From assembly GCF_040784915.1 (NCBI RefSeq), contig NZ_CP160797.1:3648137-3712136 (forward strand): a stretch of 64,000 bases of DNA, written 5' to 3'. Of this stretch, positions 54,864 to 64,000 are shown piece after piece. The DNA comes from Bacillus vallismortis. GTDB lineage: Bacteria > Bacillota > Bacilli > Bacillales > Bacillaceae. Positions within the stretch are counted from its first letter, which is position 1; each line of letters starts with the position of its first letter. The notes below the pieces were generated by a model. The model saw nothing but the letters and a program-made list of their open reading frames with translations, did no database searches and was not told the origin of the DNA. The translations under genes were made by a program, and so were the position numbers.

Positions 54864-56771
54864 TTAACGGGCTGTCAGATAAAATTTTGATTGGTCTGAT
54901 TGTATATATAGATCTACTTTCTTCTTTATTTTAAAGCACCATAGCTTTTTTTCAATATTTTTACTGCAAAAGTATACGCTGACATCCTTTTTTGGAACCA
55001 ATGTCGTCTTATATGAGTTAATGGATAAAACGATATTGGTGTTGTGTAAATGAGCAGGGGCAAATTTTTGTTCAACAAGATTCCGGTCTACCTGGATCAC
55101 TGTTCCATCAGCGGAACTGATTTGTTTTTTAATTGGAATTAAAAACTCTTGGTTATTGAATTCCAGCAATAATAAAGACTGATTTGGGAAAAACAATTGG
55201 CTTCCAGGGAATACGAGCGTTAGATCCCCATCAGAATCACTCGTTCTGATTTCGACTTTCAAATCTTCCTGTTCTCTGATATCGACTGACAGATTATCGT
55301 ATGTTTTTGTAAAATAAGGCCTTGCGCTAAAAGCATATTTTCCGTTATTCCCAATATATTTAGCATGCTTTGGATAGGGATACTTTTCTCTGTTGCTGCC
55401 AATTCGGGCGCGTTTTTTATATCCGTCAATCTCTGATTCAATAAAGAAGTCCCAAACACCCATATCTTCTTCATGAACTGCCAAATCAGTAAACTTCGTG
55501 AGAAATTCAAATTCGCCGTCCTTAGCATACAACGGAGAAATGATTTTTTCAGTTTTTCTAGCACGATGCACCCAGATGCCAGATAAAGTTTGCATATCTT
55601 GATGCTCTTGTTTTAAAGCCGAGTGGGTAACCGTTCCTTTTAATAATAAAGTGTTGTTCTTCATTTGAAATTCGCTCACGTAATGACTGATTTTATTTCT
55701 GTCATCAATGATCCGTTCGTTCTCTGTTAAATGATACCGTATAAGGCTTGGGTAGTTTGCTATGATATGACCATTTTGAACAGACGTAAATTGAGTCATA
55801 TTTTCTTTATCAGCTTCAAATTGCTTCAAACCCTTTAGATCATTACGACGTACAAAATATAATTTTAGCCGTGTATGAGAATGAACAAGTCTGTCAATTT
55901 CGAGCGGAATATTTCGTTCTACAAAATGATGAAGCTCTGTCATCCAATCTTGTTGTTCCTGCTCATCTTCTATTGTTACGGTAAAGTCCGTTGTTCTGGA
56001 AAAGTCAAAATGGCGATTTAAAAACTTGGCCATAAACTGCTTTTTGCCGGTATGGGATAGACGGCTCTCACAAATCATATCTATGATTACCTTCATAGCA
56101 CCGTAGTAGCTTTGGGGCGCCACATATGCAAATGTCATGTGCTCGCCGTCATGCTGTACAGCGTAGTAATAATCATAGTCGGCCAAGACAGAAATTTTGT
56201 CCGCTTCTAAATAAGCTTTCATGACAAACACCTGGTCCTCTGTGGCCTGTATATTTGAAGGAAAATATATGTCATGTTTTCTAAGCAGTGAAACTTTAAA
56301 AAGTTTTGTCGGGCCAATTGAGTAGACAAGCGGAGATTTAACAAGATCGGCCTCAGGTTTTGTTTCTTTAAAAATAGCTTGCGGAACCGCTCTGCCGTTT
56401 ACACCGACCATTTTCCCAAGCACAATATCTGAATCGTGCTGCTGTGCAAATTGATACATTCTCTCAAACGCTTCAATTCCTAAATAATCATCGGAATCAA
56501 TAAAAAAAATGTATTCACCATGAGCAGCACATATGGCTTGGTTTCTTGGTTCGCCTGGCCCTCCCGAGTTTTTCTTGCGTTCAATAACCGTTATATTAGA
56601 ATACTGTTCACTGTATTTTTTCAATATGGAAACCGTGGCATCCTGAGAACAATCATCTACACAAATAATTTCGTACTCATGATTCGGCATGGTTTGTTGA
56701 ACCAGACTATCCAGACAGCGGGAGATAAACTGTTCTGAGTTGTATGTGGGTACTGCTGCCGTAATTTTCAA
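54864..56771 (-). CDS. TarS/TarQ-like poly(ribitol-phosphate) glycosyltransferase, copy 2
   Basis: 635 aa from a TTG at 56771 (MKITAAVPTYNSEQ), 5 bases after GAGGTG; a frame extension to 56834 has no ribosome site. Same layout and exact length as the copy at 46323-48230: GT2 domain with NSGGPGEPRN, FIDSDDYLG (DSDD 92-95), GVNGRAVPQAIFKET, TEDQ with D179, DGEHMT, NRHFDFSRT, then beta-rich domains. TarS adds GlcNAc and W23 TarQ glucose, both beta-linked, to ribitol phosphate. The gene sits in one operon with two TarM-like genes and mnaA, and gtaB (UDP-glucose) is nearby, so glucose is a reasonable donor (inference). Confidence 0.9.
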   Translation of the reverse strand: MKITAAVPTYNSEQFISRCLDSLVQQTMPNHEYEIICVDDCSQDATVSILKKYSEQYSNITVIERKKNSGGPGEPRNQAICAAHGEYIFFIDSDDYLGIEAFERMYQFAQQHDSDIVLGKMVGVNGRAVPQAIFKETKPEADLVKSPLVYSIGPTKLFKVSLLRKHDIYFPSNIQATEDQVFVMKAYLEADKISVLADYDYYYAVQHDGEHMTFAYVAPQSYYGAMKVIIDMICESRLSHTGKKQFMAKFLNRHFDFSRTTDFTVTIEDEQEQQDWMTELHHFVERNIPLEIDRLVHSHTRLKLYFVRRNDLKGLKQFEADKENMTQFTSVQNGHIIANYPSLIRYHLTENERIIDDRNKISHYVSEFQMKNNTLLLKGTVTHSALKQEHQDMQTLSGIWVHRARKTEKIISPLYAKDGEFEFLTKFTDLAVHEEDMGVWDFFIESEIDGYKKRARIGSNREKYPYPKHAKYIGNNGKYAFSARPYFTKTYDNLSVDIREQEDLKVEIRTSDSDGDLTLVFPGSQLFFPNQSLLLLEFNNQEFLIPIKKQISSADGTVIQVDRNLVEQKFAPAHLHNTNIVLSINSYKTTLVPKKDVSVYFCSKNIEKKLWCFKIKKKVDLYIQSDQSKFYLTAR

Positions 56772-56848
56772 CCTGACACCTCTATCCTTATCCGCTTCTA
56801 TTTTTTCACAAAAGCTCATATAATGAACAAACATGGTATAAAAATGTA

Positions 56849-58369
56849 CTATTTCGTCATTTCAAATACTTCTTCCCATCTTTCAAACAATCGGTCTTCA
56901 CTATATTCTGTATTCATTAAGTTCTTTGCATTTTTTCCATATTGAATGGCTTTCTCAGGGTTGTCGTACAAATAAATGATACTCTCAGCAAGCATTTCAA
57001 TATGATCAGGCTCTACAAGCATGCCCGTTTCGTGTTCTTTTATGAGCTCTCTTGGGCTGTATTTCACATCAAAACTGATAACCGGGGTTGCGCATGAAAA
57101 CGATTCACAAATAGCAAGGCTGAACCCCTCAAATTTTGATGTTAATAACGTCGCAAGCGCCTGCTGATAAAACGGAGCAGGATTTGCGATATAACCTTTT
57201 AAATGTACATTATCCAGCTTAAGATCATTGATCAATTGCTGGTATTGCTCGTGGCCGGGACCGCTGCCATAAATATTAAGGACAATTTCAGGGCGCGATT
57301 TTTTTACAATTTCCATTGCTTTTATAACCTTATCAATCCCTTTTTCCTCATGATATCTGGCCACCATGACAAATTCGTTTTTCTTTTTTTCATACGTTTT
57401 TAGCTTTTCAAGCCTTCTTGGAGCATGGGGAATAACAAAAATATTTTGATCCGACTCAAAATCCTTCATAATATCTTCTTTTTGTTCATTCGTTAATACG
57501 ATCAGCCCGTCATAATCTTTAATATGCTCCATCGCGTATTGATGATTTTTCCGGACATTGCTGCCTAACATGTAGGGATAATCTAAATGATTTGAATGAA
57601 CACAGTAATATCGTTTTGCCAATCCACCACGCATTTCATTCACTTTTGAAGCACTTCCGACACCATCACAGATGATAATCGGGGCCATTTCTTTTTCACA
57701 TAGCTTCTCAAGCCAATGTGTATGAAACTTGTGCCTGTTTTTGAAAAAGACAGCTTCTTTTTCCTCTCGTTCAAACAGCATAACTCCCTGACTGGCTCCC
57801 GTATTAAAATGGTACCATTCTGTTAAATAACAAAAACCGTCCGGTGCTGTGTAGTGAATTTGATTGATTTTTCCGCTTCTCGTATCGAATAACACCGTTT
57901 TATTTACATAATCGCCATGAAAGAATTCACGCTTTGTCATCTGCATATTTTCATTGAAATGATCTACATATAAAAGGTTACTCGATTCATCCCACTTCTT
58001 CTTTTTCATATATAAACCATTCTTGAAGTATTCGGTCTCTAATTTTTCCTCATTATGATAAACAGCATATGGTTCTTCAAAGCGATTGCGATTTTGTTCA
58101 TAATAGCTTTGCTGTGTATCCACGACTTTTATATGATTATGCTGGTTTTTATAGTCGTCATAAATATTGAGGATATTTACATCAGCATGCAGTCTTCCAG
58201 CGTTCTTCAGCTCTTTCTCAATCTGATCATAATTCTCTTTATAATCAAGTGTGACCAAATCGATTTTATGGCCGCGCTCCGCAAATGTAAAAGATCTTGA
58301 CATCATAGAACTTGTAATGCCGCCTTTTTCAATGTCTATTTCATATATTAGTGAAAAGATCCTTCTCAT
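56849..58369 (-). CDS. TarM-like wall teichoic acid glycosyltransferase (GT4)
   Basis: 506 aa from the ATG at 58369 (7 bases after AAGGAG). N-terminal KGGITSSM (Gly16-Gly17) matches the donor-contact loop of S. aureus TarM. Residues ~95-215 are the beta-sheet trimer domain (DUF1975). The donor lobe (~330-505) has R338/K343 (VARYHEEKGIDK) and the EX7E pair E414/E422 (FEGFSLAICE). TarM retains alpha-GlcNAc on ribitol WTA; TagE and other relatives put alpha-glucose on glycerol WTA. Sugar not predicted. Complete and apparently active. Confidence 0.87.
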   Translation of the reverse strand: MRRIFSLIYEIDIEKGGITSSMMSRSFTFAERGHKIDLVTLDYKENYDQIEKELKNAGRLHADVNILNIYDDYKNQHNHIKVVDTQQSYYEQNRNRFEEPYAVYHNEEKLETEYFKNGLYMKKKKWDESSNLLYVDHFNENMQMTKREFFHGDYVNKTVLFDTRSGKINQIHYTAPDGFCYLTEWYHFNTGASQGVMLFEREEKEAVFFKNRHKFHTHWLEKLCEKEMAPIIICDGVGSASKVNEMRGGLAKRYYCVHSNHLDYPYMLGSNVRKNHQYAMEHIKDYDGLIVLTNEQKEDIMKDFESDQNIFVIPHAPRRLEKLKTYEKKKNEFVMVARYHEEKGIDKVIKAMEIVKKSRPEIVLNIYGSGPGHEQYQQLINDLKLDNVHLKGYIANPAPFYQQALATLLTSKFEGFSLAICESFSCATPVISFDVKYSPRELIKEHETGMLVEPDHIEMLAESIIYLYDNPEKAIQYGKNAKNLMNTEYSEDRLFERWEEVFEMTK

Positions 58370-58403
58370 TTTCAAGCTCCTTCTTCTGGTAAAACTTTCT
58401 CTC

Positions 58404-59768
58404 CTATTTTTTCACAAACAGCCGCTTCATTAATTTTCTCCGAAATCCCTCGGCTGTATGAACACACAAATGATTTTTTTCTTCTTCCAATTTCAATCGC
58501 CAGCCTGAAATGCTTTGTTCTGCTGCTGGAAGTTTCTTCGGATCGGTTACTTCTACACTCGATGCAAAGAAGCTATTATCCCACTCGCAACAGAGATACA
58601 ACTCTAACGCTGATAGCTGATCTACTACAGAAAGCACATGGAGCGTACCGCTTACAGTAAATATCAGCTCTTCCTCGCTGTTTACATTTGCGTTAAACGT
58701 AATTTCAGTGCCGCTCTTCTTATTTTTTAATTTCCAATACATTTTATGACGGCCAACAGAATGGGCAGGAACTTCGCCTTTACATTCGACCTTGGCTGAC
58801 AAATATAAGTCGGATTTTGATTGCCACTCTGCAGCTAACAGCTTAACATGCATATCTTTCAATTGATTATGAAAAGGCACCTGATCAATAAGTTTGTCCA
58901 CAAAGCCTTTCCAAGTAAATGAGCCTTCAGAAACGTTATAAATAGTTGTGCGAGGCCCCGTTTTTTCAATTGTGTCATGATACCTCTTCAAAGAAGGAAC
59001 CACGAAAGCATGAAGGCAGCTTATTTCCTTTTCAGGATTGTCCAATACCTCATTCGTCTCTATAAAACCTAAATACATGGAAGAATATTCAGCAGAAATA
59101 GACTTCAATGTTTTATATACGCCCACTTCTGAGGTTAAGAATAAATATTCCGTCTCTTTTATCAAGCGGCTCAAAAATTCATAATAGAGTTCATTTTCTG
59201 AGTACAATACTTTGACTATATTGTCTTTTTCGTCAAAAATAATAATTTTTTCAGTTGTTCCGTTATTCTTATACCATTTGGTCATATAACAGGTGCCGTC
59301 TTTTCTTAAATAAAGATGCTGTTTCGGTTTGTTCGTTTCCAGATCCATGTATATTAAGCTGTGTACATAGCCGAATAAATCGTATTCTTCCCTTTTATAC
59401 CTTTGCCTGTTTTCATTAAAGTAATCAATGACAGCAAGTTCTCCTGTTGCTGTAAACCTTTGATATTTGATATAACGTCCATTGTCGTAATAGCGGTAAA
59501 TGGGCTTGTTCGGTTCTTGAATATATGTGAAACCTTCTTGTTCTATCGGATGCTTTATTTTAACTTTCTCAGGTTCTGGTCCTTTAAAGTAGCTGTACAA
59601 ATTAATAACAGCAGCATCTTTAAAAGAAGAAGGCCCATTAGGATCATGATGCAAAGTGACAATTTCCATTGGACAATTCCAATCAATTGTATTGATATTG
59701 AACTTTTTTGCAGTATGAAGTCCTGAACAAACATATGCTAATTGTGGGGTAGAAACCTTAATCGTCAT
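58404..59768 (-). CDS. TarM-like N-terminal half fused to a beta-sandwich domain, no donor lobe
   Basis: 454 aa. Residues ~1-285 resemble the acceptor lobe and DUF1975 beta-sheet domain of TarM (YFNENRQRYKRE at 116-127, GTCYMTKWY at 158-166; compare HFNENMQMTKRE and GFCYLTEWYHFN in the neighbouring gene). The N-terminal KGG loop is missing (LHTAKKFNINT instead), and the chain ends where the GT4 donor lobe should begin: no K or EX7E motif. Residues ~300-454 are a separate beta-rich domain ending in a basic patch (RRKLMKRLFVKK). It cannot be a normal GT4 enzyme; it may be a partner or acceptor-binding subunit for the transferase downstream. ATG at 59768; first gene of the operon. Confidence 0.8.
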   Translation of the reverse strand: MTIKVSTPQLAYVCSGLHTAKKFNINTIDWNCPMEIVTLHHDPNGPSSFKDAAVINLYSYFKGPEPEKVKIKHPIEQEGFTYIQEPNKPIYRYYDNGRYIKYQRFTATGELAVIDYFNENRQRYKREEYDLFGYVHSLIYMDLETNKPKQHLYLRKDGTCYMTKWYKNNGTTEKIIIFDEKDNIVKVLYSENELYYEFLSRLIKETEYLFLTSEVGVYKTLKSISAEYSSMYLGFIETNEVLDNPEKEISCLHAFVVPSLKRYHDTIEKTGPRTTIYNVSEGSFTWKGFVDKLIDQVPFHNQLKDMHVKLLAAEWQSKSDLYLSAKVECKGEVPAHSVGRHKMYWKLKNKKSGTEITFNANVNSEEELIFTVSGTLHVLSVVDQLSALELYLCCEWDNSFFASSVEVTDPKKLPAAEQSISGWRLKLEEEKNHLCVHTAEGFRRKLMKRLFVKK

Positions 59769-59819
59769 CTCTATTATTACCTTTCGAAAAAATTCGTACA
59801 GTTACAATTTCAGAACTAC

Positions 59820-59830
59820 ATTATATCATT
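59820..59830 (-). promoter_or_regulatory. Promoter of the TarM-like/TarS-like/mnaA operon (extended -10)
   Basis: TGATATAAT with the TATAAT at 59825-59820, reading leftwards, about 50 bases before the first ATG. No good -35 at 17 bases. The rest of the 343 bases up to gtaB holds gtaB promoters and no gene. Confidence 0.55.
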
Positions 59831-59962
59831 TTTGCTGAGCAGGCTCTAGAGATGGAGAAGCTGTTATATTTCTTGACTTATTCGGATCAGCGTAAACTGT
59901 TTTATCTACCAATTAATGTTATTTTTTGTATTTATTTGACTTCAAAGTCACTGAATTGACTC

Positions 59963-59991
59963 TTGTTTAATATTGGTTTTTCTTATATGAT
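59963..59991 (+). promoter_or_regulatory. Sigma-A-type promoter of gtaB
   Basis: TTGTTT-N17-TATGAT rightwards, upstream of the sigma-B promoter. Confidence 0.6.
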
Positions 59992-59998
59992 TAAATGT

Positions 59999-60023
59999 GT
60001 TTAACAGAATGAAAATAGGGTAT
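59999..60023 (+). promoter_or_regulatory. Sigma-B promoter of gtaB
   Basis: GTTTAA-N13-GGGTAT, an exact match to the sigma-B consensus, about 88 bases before the gtaB start. gtaB is a classic general stress gene. Confidence 0.9.
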
Positions 60024-60111
60024 TCATGAGAAAAGAAACTCAAACCTTTTAAATACTCAGCATTCAAAAAAGCTGAACCCTAAATCTGTTCTTAAGGAAG
60101 GTGCTTTGAAA

Positions 60112-60990
60112 TTGAAAAAAGTACGTAAAGCCATCATCCCTGCCGCGGGTCTCGGAACGAGATTCTTGCCGGCTACGAAAGCAATGCCGAAAGAAATGCT
60201 TCCTATCGTTGATAAGCCTACCATTCAATATATAATTGAAGAAGCTGTTGAAGCCGGTATTGAGGATATTATTATCGTAACAGGAAAAAGCAAGCGTGCG
60301 ATTGAGGATCATTTTGATTACTCTCCTGAGCTCGAAAGAAACCTGGAAGAAAAAGGCAAAATGGAACTCCTTGAAAAAGTGAAAAAAGCTACTAATCTGG
60401 CTGATATCCACTATATCCGCCAAAAAGAGCCTAAAGGACTCGGACACGCTGTATGGTGCGCGCGCAACTTTATCGGCGATGAGCCGTTTGCGGTCCTACT
60501 CGGAGACGATATTGTTCAGGCAGAAACACCAGGATTGCGTCAGTTAATGGACGAATACGATAAGACACTTTCTTCTATTATCGGTGTTCAGCAGGTGCCT
60601 GAAGAAGAAACACACCGCTACGGCATTATCGACCCGCTGACAAGCGAAGGCCGCCGTTATCAGGTGAAAAACTTCGTTGAGAAGCCGCCTAAAGGCACAG
60701 CACCTTCTAACCTTGCCATCTTAGGCCGTTACGTATTCACACCTGAGATTTTCATGTACTTAGAAGAGCAGCAAGTTGGTGCCGGCGGAGAAATCCAGCT
60801 GACAGACGCCATTCAAAAACTGAATGAAATTCAAAGAGTGTTTGCTTACGATTTTGAAGGCAAGCGTTATGATGTTGGTGAAAAGCTTGGCTTTATCACA
60901 ACAACTCTTGAGTTTGCGATGCAGGATAAAGAGCTTCGCGATCAGCTCGTTCCATTTATGGAAGGTTTATTAAACAAAGAAGAAATTTAA
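60112..60990 (+). CDS. gtaB: GtaB, UTP-glucose-1-phosphate uridylyltransferase
   Basis: 292 aa nucleotidyltransferase: [24 protein letters not shown] in part, [16 protein letters not shown]. Makes UDP-glucose, needed for glucosylated WTA, lipoteichoic acid anchor lipid, and for TuaD. TTG at 60112 gives the known length and is spaced about 10 from AAGGAAGG; another TTG two codons earlier is too close. It lies divergent from the WTA glycosylation operon. Confidence 0.97.
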   Translation: MKKVRKAIIPAAGLGTRFLPATKAMPKEMLPIVDKPTIQYIIEEAVEAGIEDIIIVTGKSKRAIEDHFDYSPELERNLEEKGKMELLEKVKKATNLADIHYIRQKEPKGLGHAVWCARNFIGDEPFAVLLGDDIVQAETPGLRQLMDEYDKTLSSIIGVQQVPEEETHRYGIIDPLTSEGRRYQVKNFVEKPPKGTAPSNLAILGRYVFTPEIFMYLEEQQVGAGGEIQLTDAIQKLNEIQRVFAYDFEGKRYDVGEKLGFITTTLEFAMQDKELRDQLVPFMEGLLNKEEI

Positions 60991-60992
60991 GC

Positions 60993-61028
60993 AAAAAGGC
61001 TATTGGACATTCATCCAATAGCCTTTTT

Positions 61029-61029
<1 letters not shown>
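60993..61029. terminator. Bidirectional terminator between gtaB and tagH
   Basis: AAAAAGGCTATTGGA and its exact complement form a 15-base stem with a 6-base loop and flanking T runs on both strands; both convergent genes end into it. Confidence 0.92.
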
Positions 61030-62624
<1,595 letters not shown>

Positions 62625-62631
62625 TTACGTA

Positions 62632-63459
62632 TTAAAGAAAGTCAACAAACTTGTCTCTGAATTTCATATGCAGGATAGAACCTACTAACAATAAAAGGAA
62701 GGTGAACAGCCAGAAATAAAGTGTGTATTTCATGTCTTGGAAGAACCATTGCCCGTCTAAAAATGTATTCCGGAACCCTTCTATCAGATAATAAATCGGG
62801 TTCAGCTTAAGCACTGGCAGAAGGTTCGGGTGATTTTTCCCAAGCTGCTCCGAGATATTCCAAAAAACCGGAAGTAAAAAGAACAACAATCTTGTTACGG
62901 ATTGCAGCAAAAATTGGTAGTCGCGTACCAGTACACTTATCGTCGAGTTAAACAAACTGAATGAAAACATAAAAATGATCATACAGGCTAAGTAGTAAAT
63001 ATATTGTATCCAATGTAAACTTGGATAAATTCCGTTAGTCAAAAGTACGATCAAAAAGATGCCCATCATCACAAAATAACTAAATAAATTTGAAGCAATC
63101 ACAACAGAAGGCAGTGAACTGATCGGAAAATTCATCTTCGCGACCATATTAATCCGTTTAAACACACTGTTTGATCCATCAAGTATAGTTGGGCTAATAA
63201 AAAACCATGGAATCAAACCAGCCAGCATCCAAACAATAAAAGGCACTTCTCCGACACCCGTTAAAATTGGCTTACTGTTGCGAATCCCCATACCAAATAC
63301 AAACCAGTACGCCAGCATTTGAATGAGAGGATTTAAAAACTGCCATAATACACCAAGATAATTCATCTGATACTGAGACTTTGTCTCATACGAAGCCAAG
63401 CGCAAAATTAAAGGAAACGATGTCACTTGCTCTTTTACGATTCTTACTAATGCATTCAT
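62632..63459 (-). CDS. tagG: TagG, membrane subunit of the WTA exporter
   Basis: 275 aa ABC-2 permease with six transmembrane helices and the N-terminal [21 protein letters not shown] amphipathic segment. Forms the TagGH channel for glycerol or ribitol WTA. ATG at 63459 with AAGGAAG upstream. The 168 bases between it and the upstream terminator are AT-rich; a TACAAT (about 63506-63511 region, leftwards) may be its -10, without a clear -35. Confidence 0.95.
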   Translation of the reverse strand: MNALVRIVKEQVTSFPLILRLASYETKSQYQMNYLGVLWQFLNPLIQMLAYWFVFGMGIRNSKPILTGVGEVPFIVWMLAGLIPWFFISPTILDGSNSVFKRINMVAKMNFPISSLPSVVIASNLFSYFVMMGIFLIVLLTNGIYPSLHWIQYIYYLACMIIFMFSFSLFNSTISVLVRDYQFLLQSVTRLLFFLLPVFWNISEQLGKNHPNLLPVLKLNPIYYLIEGFRNTFLDGQWFFQDMKYTLYFWLFTFLLLLVGSILHMKFRDKFVDFL

Positions 63460-63627
63460 TATTTATCTTCCTTAGACTTAAATGATTTTTTGGATCTTTC
63501 GGTTAAAGAAATTTGAAAGCACCGGTGAATATTGTAACAGATAATAAGTTTTTTTTCACATCATAGCAGGTTTAAGGTCAGTAAAAAAATTCACATTTCA
63601 TTTTCATTTAATTATAGCTATAGTAAA

Positions 63628-63664
63628 CAAAAAAGTATTTCGAGATATTTGTCTCGAAATACTA
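63628..63664 (-). terminator. Terminator of the upstream GT4 gene
   Basis: AGTATTTCGAGA and TCTCGAAATACT form a perfect 12-base stem with a 6-base loop, then TTTTTTG leftwards; it isolates tagGH from the gene at the window end. Confidence 0.9.
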
Positions 63665-63673
63665 ACTACTGCT

Positions 63674-64000
63674 TTATTGTACCTCAATTTGAGAATAGAC
63701 CTTTTTTAAAGGAGTTTTGTTTTTTTTAAATTCTTGCTCATGCAAAAGATTTTCCCACTTTGATCCTACAACTTCAAATGAGTATCTTTTCACATTTTCC
63801 TTAGCATTCCTGCCCATTGATTTCCTCAAACTATCTTCTTTTATTATAGTAGTTAAAGATTCGGCTAGCTTGTCTACATCGTTTCTTTTGACTAATACCC
63901 CATCTTCACCATCTTTGATAATTTCAGCAGGACCAATACAAGAATAACTAACACAAGGAACCCCTACCGACATAGCTTCAATGATAACCATCCCAAATGA
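63674..64000 (-). CDS. GT4-type glycosyltransferase, C-terminal part (partial)
   Basis: The last 108 residues of a GT4 enzyme; the frame is open to the window end, so the apparent ATG at 63991 is internal (SFGMVIIEAMSVGVPCVSY). Shown are the second Glu of EX7E (IIEAMS), the GPAEIIKDGEDGVLV donor loop and the closing helix. In strain 168 the gene upstream of tagG is tagF, a CDP-glycerol polymerase, so the teichoic acid locus continues differently here. Substrate not predictable from this fragment. Confidence 0.85.
   Translation of the reverse strand, partial: SFGMVIIEAMSVGVPCVSYSCIGPAEIIKDGEDGVLVKRNDVDKLAESLTTIIKEDSLRKSMGRNAKENVKRYSFEVVGSKWENLLHEQEFKKNKTPLKKVYSQIEVQ

Overview
The window is chromosomal DNA from a member of the Bacillus subtilis group. 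Gene content and order from uvrA/uvrB through csbA, the late flagellar genes, comF, degSU, tagO, tua, lytABC and tagGH match the known B. subtilis order, and most products are near-identical in length to those of strain 168 as I know them. The wall teichoic acid (WTA) genes do not match strain 168. Strain 168 has a poly(glycerol phosphate) wall and ggaAB next to gtaB. This window instead has two full-length TarS-like glycosyltransferases and a TarM-like one, families known to decorate poly(ribitol phosphate). A W23/spizizenii-type strain with a ribitol WTA is therefore the best guess. It is an inference, because the polymerase genes lie outside the window.

Layout. 1-2.7 kb: uvrA (partial) and uvrB behind a LexA box, then csbA. 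3-7.6 kb (+ strand): a drug-type operon of a PEP-synthase/rifampin-phosphotransferase-like enzyme, a TetR regulator and an MFS exporter, with a promoter-operator in front. 7.6-18.9 kb (- strand): minJ, swrA (functional-length allele), ctpB, ftsEX, cccB, yvjA, prfB (with its programmed +1 frameshift), secA and hpf. 19-28.3 kb: late flagellar genes read on the - strand, yvyF-flgM-flgN-flgK-flgL-yviE-fliW-csrA, then hag, then flaG-fliD-fliS-fliT plus a 128-aa gene, with sigma-D promoters before flgM, hag and flaG. 28.3-33.8 kb: comFABC, fakBA, degU, degS. 34-35.7 kb (+): yvyE and tagV. 35.8-46.1 kb (-): tagO and the phosphate-starvation operon tuaABCDEFGH behind a PhoP-box array. 46.3-48.2 kb: an extra TarS-like gene. 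48.4-53.7 kb: lytABC and the divergent tagU. 53.7-59.8 kb: a four-gene operon (TarM-like truncated protein, TarM-like transferase, TarS-like transferase, mnaA). 60.1-64 kb: gtaB, tagH, tagG and the C-terminus of a GT4 glycosyltransferase cut by the window end.

How it fits together. tagO, mnaA, gtaB, tagGH, tagU and tagV supply linkage-unit synthesis, sugar donors, export and attachment of WTA. The tua operon makes the phosphate-free substitute, teichuronic acid. LytC is the autolysin stimulated by LytB. The flagellar block joins the sigma-D/FlgM checkpoint to the FliW-CsrA-Hag translational loop, and swrA and degSU control whether motility genes are expressed.

The most unusual content is the WTA glycosylation cassette. 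It includes a 454-aa protein that keeps the acceptor-side half of the TarM fold but has lost the donor-binding half and gained a C-terminal domain. Two 635-residue TarS-like paralogues sit at separate sites 6.6 kb apart. Symbols are given where I recognise the orthologue. All function calls come from reading the translated sequence, with no database search.
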